A DNA stretch of 35,070 nt, from the NCBI GenBank assembly GCA_012517875.1, contig JAAYUB010000015.1:1-35070 (forward strand), in the 5' to 3' direction. Numbering within the stretch: position 1 is the stretch's first letter; each line of letters opens with the position of its first letter. The stretch comes from Acidobacteriota bacterium. Its GTDB lineage: Bacteria; Acidobacteriota; JAAYUB01. The translations under genes were made by a program, and so were the position numbers. The notes beneath the pieces are model-generated. The model was not told the origin of the DNA. It made no database searches and was given only the letters and a program-made list of their open reading frames with translations. Positions 14,514 to 22,261 of the stretch are shown piece by piece.

Positions 14514-15764
14514 ATGGTCAAGGCCCATCTCATCGCCGTGGGTTCGGAGCTGTTCCTGCCGGGACACGAAGACTCCAACTCCGTGTTTCTCCGCCACCGC
14601 CTGTTCGAGCTCGGGATCCCGGTGACCGGCGTCTCGGTGGTGGGCGATGACGAGACCGCCCTGGTACGGGTGCTGGAAGCCGTCCCCCGCGGCGCCAATG
14701 TGATCATTCTGACCGGTGGGCTGGGCCCCACCGAGGACGATGTCACCAAGAAGGCGGTGGCCCGCTGCCTGCACAAGAGCTTGCGCTACGACGACAAGGT
14801 TCAGGCTCAGCTGGAGCAGTTCTTCGCCTCCCGCAAGCGGAAGATGCCCGAAAACAACCTGCGCCAGGCGCTCATCCCGGTGGGATCCCGGGTGCTGGAC
14901 AACGCCGTGGGCACAGCCCCCGGCATCCTGCTGGAGGAGCGCGGCTGCCTGTATTTTCTCCTGCCGGGGCCGCCTCGCGAGATGGAGCCGATGTTCGAGG
15001 CCCAGGTGGTGCCCGTGCTGAGGCAGAAATACGGGGCGCGGCGCATCGTCCAACGCCACTTCCGCCTCACCGGGATCCCCGAGTCGGCCGCCGACCAGAT
15101 CGCCGCGCCCATCTATCGGCGCTACGCCGACGTCACCACCACGATCCTGTCCAAACCGGGCGATATTCAGCTCATCCTCACCGCCGCCGACGATGCCGGC
15201 GGCGGCGCCGCCAGCCTGGAGCGGCTGTCGGGCGAGCTGGCCCGGGTGTTGCAGGAGTACATCTACTCCCCCGACGGCGAGCCCCTCGAAGCGGTGGTGG
15301 GGCGCCTGCTGGCGGAGCGCCGCATGCGGTTGGTCGCGGCCGAGAGCTGCACCGGCGGCCTGCTGGCCAAGCGGATCACCGACGTCCCCGGTTCCTCGGC
15401 GTACTTTCTCGGGAGCGTCGTCTGCTACGACAACGCGCTGAAGCAGGAGCTGGCCGGCGTGCCCGCGGAGATCCTGGACCGCCACGGCGCAGTGAGTTCC
15501 CCCACGGCTTCGGCGCTGGCCGCCGGGATCCGCCGCCGGACGGTCGCCGATCTCAGCGTGGCCATCACCGGCATCGCCGGTCCGGGCGGCGCGACACCCG
15601 ACAAGCCGGTGGGCCTGGTGTACATCGGGCTGTCGTACGCCGACAAGCTCGCCGTCAAGAAGTTTCAGTTCTACGGCGACCGGGAGCGGATCCGCTTTCA
15701 GGCGACCCAGATGGCCATGGAACTGCTCCGTCGGGTGCTCCTGGCCCGCCCGGTGGGTGACTGA
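14514..15764 (+). CDS. cinA: CinA family protein (competence/damage-inducible; nicotinamide-nucleotide amidase)
   Basis: The protein has 416 residues, the standard two-domain CinA. The N-terminal MoCF/molybdopterin-binding-like domain (COG1058) begins MVKAHLIAVGSELFLPG and shows ILTGGLGPTEDD (65-76) and the GTAPGI and FLLPGPPREM blocks. The C-terminal amidase domain (PncC) shows RLVAAESCTGGLLAKRIT and SVAITGIAGPGG. In characterised members the N-domain acts as an ADP-ribose/NAD pyrophosphatase and the C-domain deamidates NMN, so it recycles pyridine nucleotides. The start ATG at 14514 follows GCGAGGCG and is nine bases downstream of pgpA. No recA follows, unlike the arrangement in some competent bacteria. 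Confidence 0.93.
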   Translation: MVKAHLIAVGSELFLPGHEDSNSVFLRHRLFELGIPVTGVSVVGDDETALVRVLEAVPRGANVIILTGGLGPTEDDVTKKAVARCLHKSLRYDDKVQAQLEQFFASRKRKMPENNLRQALIPVGSRVLDNAVGTAPGILLEERGCLYFLLPGPPREMEPMFEAQVVPVLRQKYGARRIVQRHFRLTGIPESAADQIAAPIYRRYADVTTTILSKPGDIQLILTAADDAGGGAASLERLSGELARVLQEYIYSPDGEPLEAVVGRLLAERRMRLVAAESCTGGLLAKRITDVPGSSAYFLGSVVCYDNALKQELAGVPAEILDRHGAVSSPTASALAAGIRRRTVADLSVAITGIAGPGGATPDKPVGLVYIGLSYADKLAVKKFQFYGDRERIRFQATQMAMELLRRVLLARPVGD

Positions 15765-15922
15765 TCCGGCAGCCCGCGGCCCCGGCGAACTGAAACAACC
15801 GCCGCCTCCCGCCGTATCACCAGAGACGCCGCCCGATGACCATCGCAGGCAGCCGCGCGTTCAGCCGTCGCCGGACCCGGTCGACGGCCGGCCGGCGCCG
15901 CTGCCGCAACGGGAAAAAACGC

Positions 15923-15951
15923 TTGCTTTCACGACATCCCTCGCATAGAAT
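15923..15951 (+). promoter_or_regulatory. Sigma70 promoter of the secreted TPR gene
   Basis: TTGCTT (15923-15928), a 17-bp spacer and TAGAAT (15946-15951) form a good promoter, predicting a leader of about 98 bases. The leader contains a small hairpin CAGCAC-CCGC-GTGCTG (16023-16038) just upstream of the SD. The 291-base gap 15765-16055 otherwise shows no gene. Confidence 0.6.
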
Positions 15952-16055
15952 CGCCGCTTTGCTGCGAGCACGCTCTTTTCCTGAAACTTGCACCCCCAGA
16001 TCCTATCTTAGTCGAATGAAATCAGCACCCGCGTGCTGAACCGAATGGAGGTCAT

Positions 16056-16907
16056 ATGAACAAGATCCTGTCCCTCATCCTGGTCATCCTGCTGGCCGGC
16101 TTCGCCGCCGCACAGGCCGCCCAGACGCAGCCGGCGGAGAAGACGCCGGAGCAGCTCGCCCAGGAGCGGCAGCGGGCCGAAATGGCCCTGATCCAGCAGA
16201 TCCAGGCCAACGCCAACAATCCGCAGGCCCAGGCCCTGGCGGCGGACGAGTTCGTCCAGAAATTCGCCGACTCGCCGAATATCGCGTTTGTCCGCTTTCA
16301 GGCCACGCTTGCCAATCAGCGGCTGAATAACTTCGACAAGATGGTGGAGCACGGCAACGCGTTCATGGCGCTGGTGCCCAATCACCCGGTCATCCCCGTC
16401 ATCCTGGCCAACGGGTACGCCGAGAACAACAAGTCGGAAGAAGCCGAGGTGCTGGCCACCAAGGCCCGCACCCTGCTCAACGCCATGACCAAGCCCGAGG
16501 GCGTGCCCCAGGAGCAGTGGGACGCCCAGATCGGCGAGCTGAAGGGCACCCTGTCGTCGACACTCGGTTACGTCCATCTCCAGAAGGCCGGCAAGCTGGA
16601 CAAGAAGGATAACGCCCGCGAGACCGAACTGAACCAGGCGGTGGACGAATTCAAGAATGCCGTGGCCGCCAACAAGATGGATGACATCTCCTGGTACCGG
16701 GTCGGCATCGCCTACGCCCTGCTGAACAAGGTGGACGAGTGCCTGGACGCCTACGCCAAGGCGATCGCCATCAACCAATCGGTGGCCGAGCGGGCCAAGA
16801 CCGACATGGGCAAGATTCTGGACACTCTCAAGGAAAACAACCAGCTTGGCGACCGCACCCTGGACGGTCTGGTGGCCAAGGCCAAGCAGGATCTCGGCAT
16901 CGCCTAG
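16056..16907 (+). CDS. Secreted TPR-repeat protein
   Basis: The protein has 283 residues with a clean signal peptide (residues 1-20, MNKILSLILVILLAGFAAAQA). The mature chain is a helical repeat protein: TPR-like units are visible at about 60-95 (ALAADEFVQKFADSPNIAFV), 110-150 (VIPVILANGYAENNKSEEAEVLATKARTLL, given here as two pieces: VIPVILANGYAENNK and SEEAEVLATKARTLL), 170-205 and 208-240 (SWYRVGIAYALLNKVDECLDAYAKAI, the best match: SWYRVGIAYALL then DECLDAYAKAI). It probably works as a periplasmic scaffold; no catalytic motif is present. Expression is likely strong: it has a good promoter and an ideal SD (GGAGGT, 4 bases from ATG). The next gene, rnc, is separated by a hairpin-containing gap. 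Confidence 0.8.
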   Translation: MNKILSLILVILLAGFAAAQAAQTQPAEKTPEQLAQERQRAEMALIQQIQANANNPQAQALAADEFVQKFADSPNIAFVRFQATLANQRLNNFDKMVEHGNAFMALVPNHPVIPVILANGYAENNKSEEAEVLATKARTLLNAMTKPEGVPQEQWDAQIGELKGTLSSTLGYVHLQKAGKLDKKDNARETELNQAVDEFKNAVAANKMDDISWYRVGIAYALLNKVDECLDAYAKAIAINQSVAERAKTDMGKILDTLKENNQLGDRTLDGLVAKAKQDLGIA

Positions 16908-16952
16908 ACGACGCTCACGTCAGGGACGGAAGATCTCCCGAGACCTTCCGCG

Positions 16953-16995
16953 CCCCACACGCATTCCGGAGCCCGGCTCCGGGATGCCTGTGGGG
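16953..16995. repeat. Long hairpin (20-bp stem, 3-base loop) between the TPR gene and rnc
   Basis: The arms 16953-16972 and 16976-16995 pair over 20 positions with one G-U pair and one mismatch around the loop CCG. It lies 45 bases after the TPR stop and 120 bases before the rnc start. No T-run follows. It may be a transcription stop, a REP-like element, or, if included in the rnc transcript, a double-stranded RNase III substrate. Confidence 0.75.
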
Positions 16996-17115
16996 AGGCC
17001 TCCCGGCCGGTACCGATTGCATCCGTCACCACCATCGATTCTGGGGGCGGCGCGTCGCCGTATTCGGAACTTCACCCGCGGGTGCACCGGGCTGTCCGAG
17101 CGGTAGCGAGCGGCA

Positions 17116-17850
17116 ATGGAATTCATCTCCGAACATCACGACCGGCGTCTGAATGAACTGGAGACCAATCTCGGCTACACGTTCCGGGACCGCCGTCTGC
17201 TGCGTCAGGCGGTCACCCACAAGTCGTTCACCAACGAAAACCCCTCGCTGAATCTGCAGCACAACGAGGCGCTGGAATTCCTGGGCGATTCGGTGCTGAA
17301 CTTCACCATCAGCACGCGCCTCTACGAGCTGTTCGCCGGATCCACCGAAGGGGAGCTGTCCCGCTTCCGCAGCGTGCTGGTGAGCGGTCAGCACCTGGTG
17401 GAGTTGGCCCGGACTCTGGGTCTGGGCGGCTTTCTCCTGCTGGGCCGCGGCGAGCAGAAAACCGGTGGCGAAGCCAAACCCAACATCCTCATCGACACGC
17501 TGGAGGCGGTGATCGGGGCGATCTATCTCGACAGCGGCATCCGCCCGGCGCGGGCGTTTGTCCACCGGATTTTCTCCGGCTCCCTCCGCCGCCTCAAGCA
17601 GCACGGCTTCCTGCTGGTGGACTTCAAAACCCAGCTTCAGGAATACCTGGCCGACACCGGCCGCGTGCCGCCGCGCTACGTCAAGGTGTCGGAGGAAGGG
17701 CCCGACCACGACAAGATTTTCGCCATGCGGATCGAGGTGGGCGGCGAGACCTTGGGGGAAGGGCAGGGACACTCCAAGAAGGAAGCTCAGCAGGCGGCCG
17801 CGCGACAGGCGCTGGAGATTCTCCAGGGGCGAGACGAGGAGAACAGTTAG
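17116..17850 (+). CDS. rnc: Ribonuclease III
   Basis: The protein has 244 residues with the full RNase III layout. The endonuclease domain (about 1-155) contains the signature HNEALEFLGDSVLNF (49-63) and the second acidic cluster DTLEAVIGAIYLD (127-139); Glu54, Asp58, Asp127 and Glu130 are the expected metal-binding residues. The double-stranded-RNA-binding domain (about 163-240) has DFKTQLQEYLA and the helix GHSKKEAQQAAARQALEIL. It processes rRNA precursors and other duplex RNAs. The SD is weak (GAGCGGC). E. coli rnc is autoregulated by cleavage of a stem in its own leader, and this gene too has a long stem upstream. Here acpP/fabF (a frequent upstream neighbour) and era are absent. Confidence 0.96.
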   Translation: MEFISEHHDRRLNELETNLGYTFRDRRLLRQAVTHKSFTNENPSLNLQHNEALEFLGDSVLNFTISTRLYELFAGSTEGELSRFRSVLVSGQHLVELARTLGLGGFLLLGRGEQKTGGEAKPNILIDTLEAVIGAIYLDSGIRPARAFVHRIFSGSLRRLKQHGFLLVDFKTQLQEYLADTGRVPPRYVKVSEEGPDHDKIFAMRIEVGGETLGEGQGHSKKEAQQAAARQALEILQGRDEENS

Positions 17851-17916
17851 GCGAGCCGGTTCGGAACATGTGGGATCTCGGCCATCGGAGATCGGGATTC
17901 AGGCAGCCTGATTCAC

Positions 17917-18180
17917 AACAAAGGCACAGGGGACACAAAGGTTTTGTTGAGTTCTGAACCCTGACCAAGGACCGTCTCCCGATCCCGATTCACCCATTCA
18001 CCGATCAACCGTCCCCGAACCTGCGAACTTGCGAACCTGGCTCCGGTGACCCGTCTCCCTGTTCACCCGTCCACTCTCAGCCACGATCACGATCACGATT
18101 ACGAACACGAACTATCAACCATCAACTCCTCTTTCAAGCTGCGAACCTGCGAACTTGAGAACCCCTCGCCATCCTGAACC
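17917..18180. repeat. Intergenic word tract F
   Basis: The tract lies in the 417-base gap 17851-18267. It holds ACAAAGGCACAGGGGACACA-like sequence (about 17918-17939), then CGTCTCCCGATCCCGATTCA-type words (reverse complement of the GGTGAATC/GAGACGG words of tracts A, B and H). Units TGCGAACT, TGCGAACC follow (18022-18037), then a CGATCA/CGATTA/CGAACA run (about 18083-18112), ATCAACCATCAACTCC (about 18113-18128), and TGCGAACC, TGCGAACT, TGAGAACC (18140-18163). No coding signal is seen in the gap apart from the promoter at its right end. Confidence 0.75.
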
Positions 18181-18229
18181 ATCCCCTTCCGGTTCCTGAC
18201 TGGTGACAAACGGCGGTCAGCGGTTGGGC

Positions 18230-18258
18230 TTGACGTCCGTTTCCAGCTCCGCTAGTCT
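18230..18258 (+). promoter_or_regulatory. Sigma70 promoter of the hydrolase gene, near-leaderless
   Basis: TTGACG (18230-18235, 5/6), a 17-bp spacer and TAGTCT (18253-18258) end 9 bases before the ATG at 18268. The leader would be at most a few bases, and GTAGGCACC contains no proper SD. Confidence 0.55.
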
Positions 18259-18267
18259 GTAGGCACC

Positions 18268-19782
18268 ATGACACGCTTGTCGCGACAGCGTAGCGAACGA
18301 CAGCGGGCGCTGTCAGGCTGGGCCGTCGTCGGACTGGGTCTGATCCTGATGGCCGGGTCGGGCCGGGCCGAGAGCTGGGAGGTGCTGAACGAGGAGCTCC
18401 GCGGCCCGCTGACGGCGTTGACCCGCAGTTATTTCGGTCCCGACGCGAACCCGTCCGCCGACGCGGTGGCTGCGACCGCGCCGTCTTCGCACCTGTGGAT
18501 GGTGGTGGTAGGGTTCATCGGCGGGATCGAACCACGGGACAGCTCGGCGTCGGGAGTGGTGGCCATCGAAAAGCACCTCGATGTGCAGTTGGAACCCCGT
18601 GAGGACATCCTGTACCTCGCGTATAACAACCTGCGGTGGCGCCGCGCCGCCGACGAGGTCGCCGCCGCCGTCGTGACGGCCCGCGCCGACGGCCGACTAT
18701 GGCCCGGACTCCGCCAGCCCCTGATCGTGGCGGTGGGGCACAGCTGGGGGGCCGGCGCCATCGAGGGTCTCGCCGAGCGGCTGGCCCAACACGGACTGGA
18801 CGTTTCGCTGGCGGTATTTCTGGATGGCTTCGGCTGGAGCCGTCTGCAGATTCCCTCCAGCGTCCGGTTCGCGGTGAATTTTTATCAGCGGTCGGGCATC
18901 TTGGGCGGGTTCCCCCTGCGAGGCAAGAGCGAGCTGGTCATCCAGGACCCCGCGCGCACCTGCAACCTGGGCAGCTTTCGGATCAAGCCCCGGGCCGATC
19001 ACTGGGGCTGGAGCTGGACCCTCGTGCAGCCCCTGGTGTACCGCTGGCACCACCTGCTGGCTCATGATTACCGGGTGAAGGGCTTTCTGGTGGATTTCGT
19101 CCGCCTCAGCCATCAGGTGCTGGCCCGGACCGTCCCCGGGCCGCCGCCCGTTCCCGACCGGCTGTTCGAGCGGGTGGTGGTCCTCGACAGTGACGAGCCG
19201 GCGCCGCCGGAGGTCTCACCCGGCGTGCAACTGGCCCGCCGGGCCGGCACGCCCGAAGCGGAGATCGTTTCTTTGGCCGGTCCGGGGACTGATGGCGCCG
19301 ACTGCCTGGAGCGGATGGCGGAGATCAAAGCTCTTCGCCCGTCGCTGGTCGTGGCTCTGGAGCTGCTCGACCGGCGCTTTCCCGATCCGCAGGAGTTTTC
19401 TGAAAACCAGCGACGGCAGGTGGACCGCCTGGTACGCCATCTGACGAGCACCGGCGCGATCGTGGCGGTGGGTCTGCTGCCGGACGCGGATGCGGGACCG
19501 TCGGCGCCCGTCAACCGATATCTCCGGCGGATTCAGGGTCATTACCCCAACCTGTTGCTGGTGAACCGGGCGCAGACGGCCGGTCCCTGGTCCCGGGACC
19601 AGGACGAGTCGGCAACCGGCCGCACGATCGCTCCGGGACCCGACCGCATGGCCGAGTTGCTGCTGGGGCAACTCCATGCCTATTGTCCGGAACGGATCCC
19701 GCCCGGACTCACCGCCGCCGGTTCGTCTTCCGTCGCCACCGCCCCGGCCGCCGCCGCTCCGGCCGGAACACCCGAACGATGA
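18268..19782 (+). CDS. Exported alpha/beta-hydrolase fused to a degenerate SGNH-like domain
   Basis: The protein has 504 residues. A basic N-terminus and hydrophobic stretch (residues 16-34) form a signal peptide ending GRAES. The first domain (about 75-285) has the nucleophile elbow AVGHSWGAGA with Ser159 in G-x-S-x-G; Asp186 (FLDGFG) and His245 are candidate partners. The second domain (about 300-475) follows the block order of SGNH/GDSL esterases: VVVLDSDE in place of GDS, IKALRPSLVVALELLD in place of the G-x-N-D block, and TIAPGPDRMAELLL in place of the DxxH block. The usual Asn and the catalytic Asp-x-x-His are missing, so this half looks like a non-catalytic, perhaps substrate-binding, descendant. 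The C-terminus is Ala/Pro low complexity. Substrate is unknown; a lipid or glycan ester is plausible. Confidence 0.65.
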   Translation: MTRLSRQRSERQRALSGWAVVGLGLILMAGSGRAESWEVLNEELRGPLTALTRSYFGPDANPSADAVAATAPSSHLWMVVVGFIGGIEPRDSSASGVVAIEKHLDVQLEPREDILYLAYNNLRWRRAADEVAAAVVTARADGRLWPGLRQPLIVAVGHSWGAGAIEGLAERLAQHGLDVSLAVFLDGFGWSRLQIPSSVRFAVNFYQRSGILGGFPLRGKSELVIQDPARTCNLGSFRIKPRADHWGWSWTLVQPLVYRWHHLLAHDYRVKGFLVDFVRLSHQVLARTVPGPPPVPDRLFERVVVLDSDEPAPPEVSPGVQLARRAGTPEAEIVSLAGPGTDGADCLERMAEIKALRPSLVVALELLDRRFPDPQEFSENQRRQVDRLVRHLTSTGAIVAVGLLPDADAGPSAPVNRYLRRIQGHYPNLLLVNRAQTAGPWSRDQDESATGRTIAPGPDRMAELLLGQLHAYCPERIPPGLTAAGSSSVATAPAAAAPAGTPER

Positions 19783-20013
19783 ATGACCGCTGCATTCACC
19801 GGCCCGCCGGTTCAGAAATTTGCACATTCACACGCCAACGCCGGGCATCGAGTATCTTGGACTGACGCGACACGCCGCATTTCGAATGCCGACGTCCGCG
19901 CGTGCCGCTGACCGGGCCTTTGCGGCGGTCTTCGGCCGCGAGTCAGGAACTGTTCGACTATGCCAGCCGCCGCGGCATGCTGCTCGATTCGCGCCGAGTC
20001 GATTCCTGCTCCG

Positions 20014-21384
20014 CTATCGCACCTTGACCAGCAGGTAGCTTCCGCCTCGATTATCGTTCAGGTGGAGCAACCGCCCGTTGCGCACCGCCTGGAAGTGGGC
20101 GGCGAAGGTGTCCGTCCGGCCCTGGTAGCGATTCGTGGCGGTGAGCTGCCAGTTGGTGACCGTGTACCTGCCCCGGAACTCCTGCTGGAAGGTGCTCATG
20201 CCGCCGACCACGGCGCCGCTGGCGCCGCTGTGGACGCTGGCGTAGCTGCCGTCCCGGTTGAACGTGAACACGGCGCCGCTGGCCGCCATCGTGACGCCGG
20301 CCGCCAGACCCGTCACGGAGTCGTACCACTGGGTGGTGGTGCTGCCGCCGCTCTGCCAGGTGCCCACGATGTCGGAGGCGGCCAGGGCGAACTTGTTGTA
20401 GCGGCTCATGGCGATGAGCGCGTCGGGCGAGGGGAACAGGCGGCAGGAGGTGTCTCGATCCGGGCTGGCCGCCAAATAGAAATTGCCGTCCCAGACCATG
20501 GCCAGGTACACCCGTTCGCCGGTCTGCCGGTCGACGGCCTCGCCTTCTTTCCATTCGTGGATCATGGTCTTGCGGTTTTCGTTTTCCGAGACGACGGTGT
20601 ATCGGGGCTTCACAAACCGGTGCCACAGATTGTCCCTGATATTGCCGTTGGGGGGGCGCATGTCCGCGCCCACGGGGAAGTAAAAGTAGAGATAGACCCG
20701 GGTGGTCTCCCTCTGCACCAAGACCCAGTCGGCCTGCACGCTGGCGGTCCAGCCGTCGTCGAAGTTGGAGGAGGTGAACTGGAAGGCGCTTCGCGCCGCC
20801 GGCGCGGGCGGCCGGGAGGGCGGGAGAGCGGCGACCGGCTCAGTGGACGACGGCCCAGCCAGGGTGACGGAGCGCAGGAATTTCTGAATTGTCGGGACGT
20901 AACTGTTCTGGTTGGTCAGTCCGATGGATGTGAGCCGCTTGCCGTTTCCCGAAAATGTTTGGAAGAGGAGGGTGCCCGGCTGGCCCCCATGGGTGAACGT
21001 ACCGGTGGCGGACCGGCACTTCCAGCCGTTGGCGGCGGGAATATCCGCGACATTGGCAGGCCCGGAGGCGGACAGCTTCTGAACCGCCACGGCCTGCCAC
21101 TCGGCCCTGAAGTCCTGCTCGAGGCTCCCCGAAGTAGCGAGGCTGTTGTACACGATGAGCTGGCACCAGCCCTGGTTCTGGTCGACCCGGCTGTACATGA
21201 CGGAGGAGTTCGGCGACACGCTCCGCTGCCATCCGGCCGGCGGCGTGAAGCGGGCCAAATCGTACGATTGGACTGTTGCCGAACCGCCGCCGCTGGCCGC
21301 GTTCTGAGCCGCCGTGTTGGTGGGTCCCAAAAGACATACCAAGAGCAGCACGATGCCCAAGCTGAAATGGCTGGATGGTTTCAT
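20014..21384 (-). CDS. Secreted two-domain protein with C-terminal lipocalin-like beta domain
   Basis: The protein has 456 residues; the ATG at 21384 (SD GGAG, 7 bases away) gives a signal peptide (MKPSSHFSLGIVLLLVCLL, cleavage near TNTAAQ). Residues about 40-205 form a domain of the type 'aP-x-GW ... C-x-I-x-V/I-Y ... Fl-x-s-v' (FTPPAGWQRS, GWCQLIVYNS, FLRSVTL). A Pro/Ala linker (about 210-230) separates it from a region with FDDGWTASVQADWVLV. The last 130 residues resemble a lipocalin-like beta-barrel (DIVGTWQSGG, FTFNRDGSYASV, GRYTVTNWQLTATN, LHLNDNRGG). I know no function. The gap 19783-20013 to its convergent neighbour holds no repeat tract and no evident gene. Confidence 0.72.
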   Translation of the reverse strand: MKPSSHFSLGIVLLLVCLLGPTNTAAQNAASGGGSATVQSYDLARFTPPAGWQRSVSPNSSVMYSRVDQNQGWCQLIVYNSLATSGSLEQDFRAEWQAVAVQKLSASGPANVADIPAANGWKCRSATGTFTHGGQPGTLLFQTFSGNGKRLTSIGLTNQNSYVPTIQKFLRSVTLAGPSSTEPVAALPPSRPPAPAARSAFQFTSSNFDDGWTASVQADWVLVQRETTRVYLYFYFPVGADMRPPNGNIRDNLWHRFVKPRYTVVSENENRKTMIHEWKEGEAVDRQTGERVYLAMVWDGNFYLAASPDRDTSCRLFPSPDALIAMSRYNKFALAASDIVGTWQSGGSTTTQWYDSVTGLAAGVTMAASGAVFTFNRDGSYASVHSGASGAVVGGMSTFQQEFRGRYTVTNWQLTATNRYQGRTDTFAAHFQAVRNGRLLHLNDNRGGSYLLVKVR

Positions 21385-21639
21385 GGGGAACTCCGTTCGT
21401 TTGCAGAAATTCAAAACGCCGGGATGCCGGTGCTCATTAGAGTGGATTAAAAACGAAATGGATGCGGCGGGGCGAGGGTGCTGTTGCATTTCGCGGCCGG
21501 GCGGCCGGATCGCGCGTTCGATGAAGGCGCGCCCGAAGCATCATGCGGTCTTCTCGCGGTCTCCGGCCGGGAGTTCCATTAGCGGAATGTTGAGCAGTAA
21601 ATGAGTTGAAGGTTGAGAATGAGCCCCAAGCTCCAAGCC

Positions 21640-21664
21640 TCGAACCCCGATTACGGATTACGAG
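21640..21664. repeat. Short intergenic word tract G
   Basis: CTCGAACCCCGATTACGG plus ATTACGAG lies just beyond the 3' end of rpiB. It reuses the CGATTACG and CGAACC words of the larger tracts, and GAGTTGAAGGTTGAGAATGA just to its left is of the same character. The 286-base gap 21385-21670 shows no gene. Confidence 0.45.
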
Positions 21665-21670
21665 GCCGAT

Positions 21671-22126
21671 TCACCGTGTCCCCTTCAGCCGCTCCTCGAG
21701 GAGGCGGATCTTCTCCAGCCGGCGGGCGTGGCGGCCGCCGTCGAACGGCGCGTCCAGCCAGGCGCGCACCATGGCCAGGCCCGTCTCCACGCTGACGAAT
21801 CGGCCCGGCAGGACCAGGATGTTCGTGTCGTTGTGCCGGCGGCTCAGCTCGGCCATCTCCGGGGTGAAGCAGAGCCCGGCCCGGATGCCGCGGAACTTGT
21901 TGGCGGTGATGCTCATGCCGATGCCGCTGCCGCAGATCAGGATGCCGCGGTCGAACTCGCCGGCGGCCACCCGGCCGGCCACGGCGGCGCCGAAATCCGG
22001 ATAATCCACGGACTCGGCCGTCGTCGGTCCGGCGTCGGCCAGATCCACGCCGAGGCGGCGGCATTCGGCCCGGATGGCTTCCTTGAGATCGAATCCCGCA
22101 TGGTCGCTGCCGATGATGAGGCGCAT
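21671..22126 (-). CDS. rpiB: Ribose-5-phosphate isomerase B
   Basis: The protein has 151 residues, the usual RpiB size. It begins MRLIIGSDHAGFDLKEAI, which contains the phosphate-binding SDHAG motif. DYPDFGAAVAGRV follows, then the catalytic loop GILICGSGIGMSITANK with the active-site Cys. RRHNDTNILVLPGR near the C-terminus completes the site. It interconverts ribose-5-phosphate and ribulose-5-phosphate; some relatives act on allose-6-phosphate. The ATG at 22126 has an ideal SD (GGGAGGAACG). The frame remains open upstream, but that part overlaps rpsU on the other strand and is not coding. It is divergent from rpsU and the nucleoside-salvage genes whose products feed ribose phosphates. Confidence 0.95.
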   Translation of the reverse strand: MRLIIGSDHAGFDLKEAIRAECRRLGVDLADAGPTTAESVDYPDFGAAVAGRVAAGEFDRGILICGSGIGMSITANKFRGIRAGLCFTPEMAELSRRHNDTNILVLPGRFVSVETGLAMVRAWLDAPFDGGRHARRLEKIRLLEERLKGTR

Positions 22127-22154
22127 CGTTCCTCCCGTCCCGGATCTCGGCGGT

Positions 22155-22183
22155 ATTGTTCCCGATAACGGCCGGCGGGTCAA
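22155..22183 (-). promoter_or_regulatory. Promoter of rpiB
   Basis: On the minus strand, TTGACC (22183-22178, 5/6), a 17-bp spacer and AACAAT (22160-22155, 4/6) predict a leader of about 22 bases carrying GGGAGGAA. It lies 11 bases back to back with the rpsU -35 box. Confidence 0.55.
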
Positions 22184-22194
22184 CGCAAAACTGC

Positions 22195-22223
22195 TTGACA
22201 GCGCAAGGGCCTGTCCATATACT
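22195..22223 (+). promoter_or_regulatory. Near-consensus sigma70 promoter of rpsU
   Basis: TTGACA (22195-22200, 6/6), a 17-bp spacer and TATACT (22218-22223, 5/6) form the best promoter in the window. The predicted leader is about 32 bases and contains AAAGGGAGGTGA. Confidence 0.85.
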
Positions 22224-22261
22224 GCCGTTTTCGAGTTTGCGCCCAAAGGGAGGTGAGTCGT

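Noticed and set aside
15836-16039. Short Arg-rich + strand ORF between cinA and the TPR gene
   Set aside because: It overlaps a good promoter, has no SD and no conserved pattern.
19783-20013. Possible small gene in the convergent gap
   Set aside because: No frame shows an SD, a plausible start or a recognisable pattern.
22253-22261. GTG at 22253 as start of rpsU
   Set aside because: It lies within the GGGAGGTGA ribosome site and adds three residues not usual in S21; TTG at 22262 fits spacing and family start.
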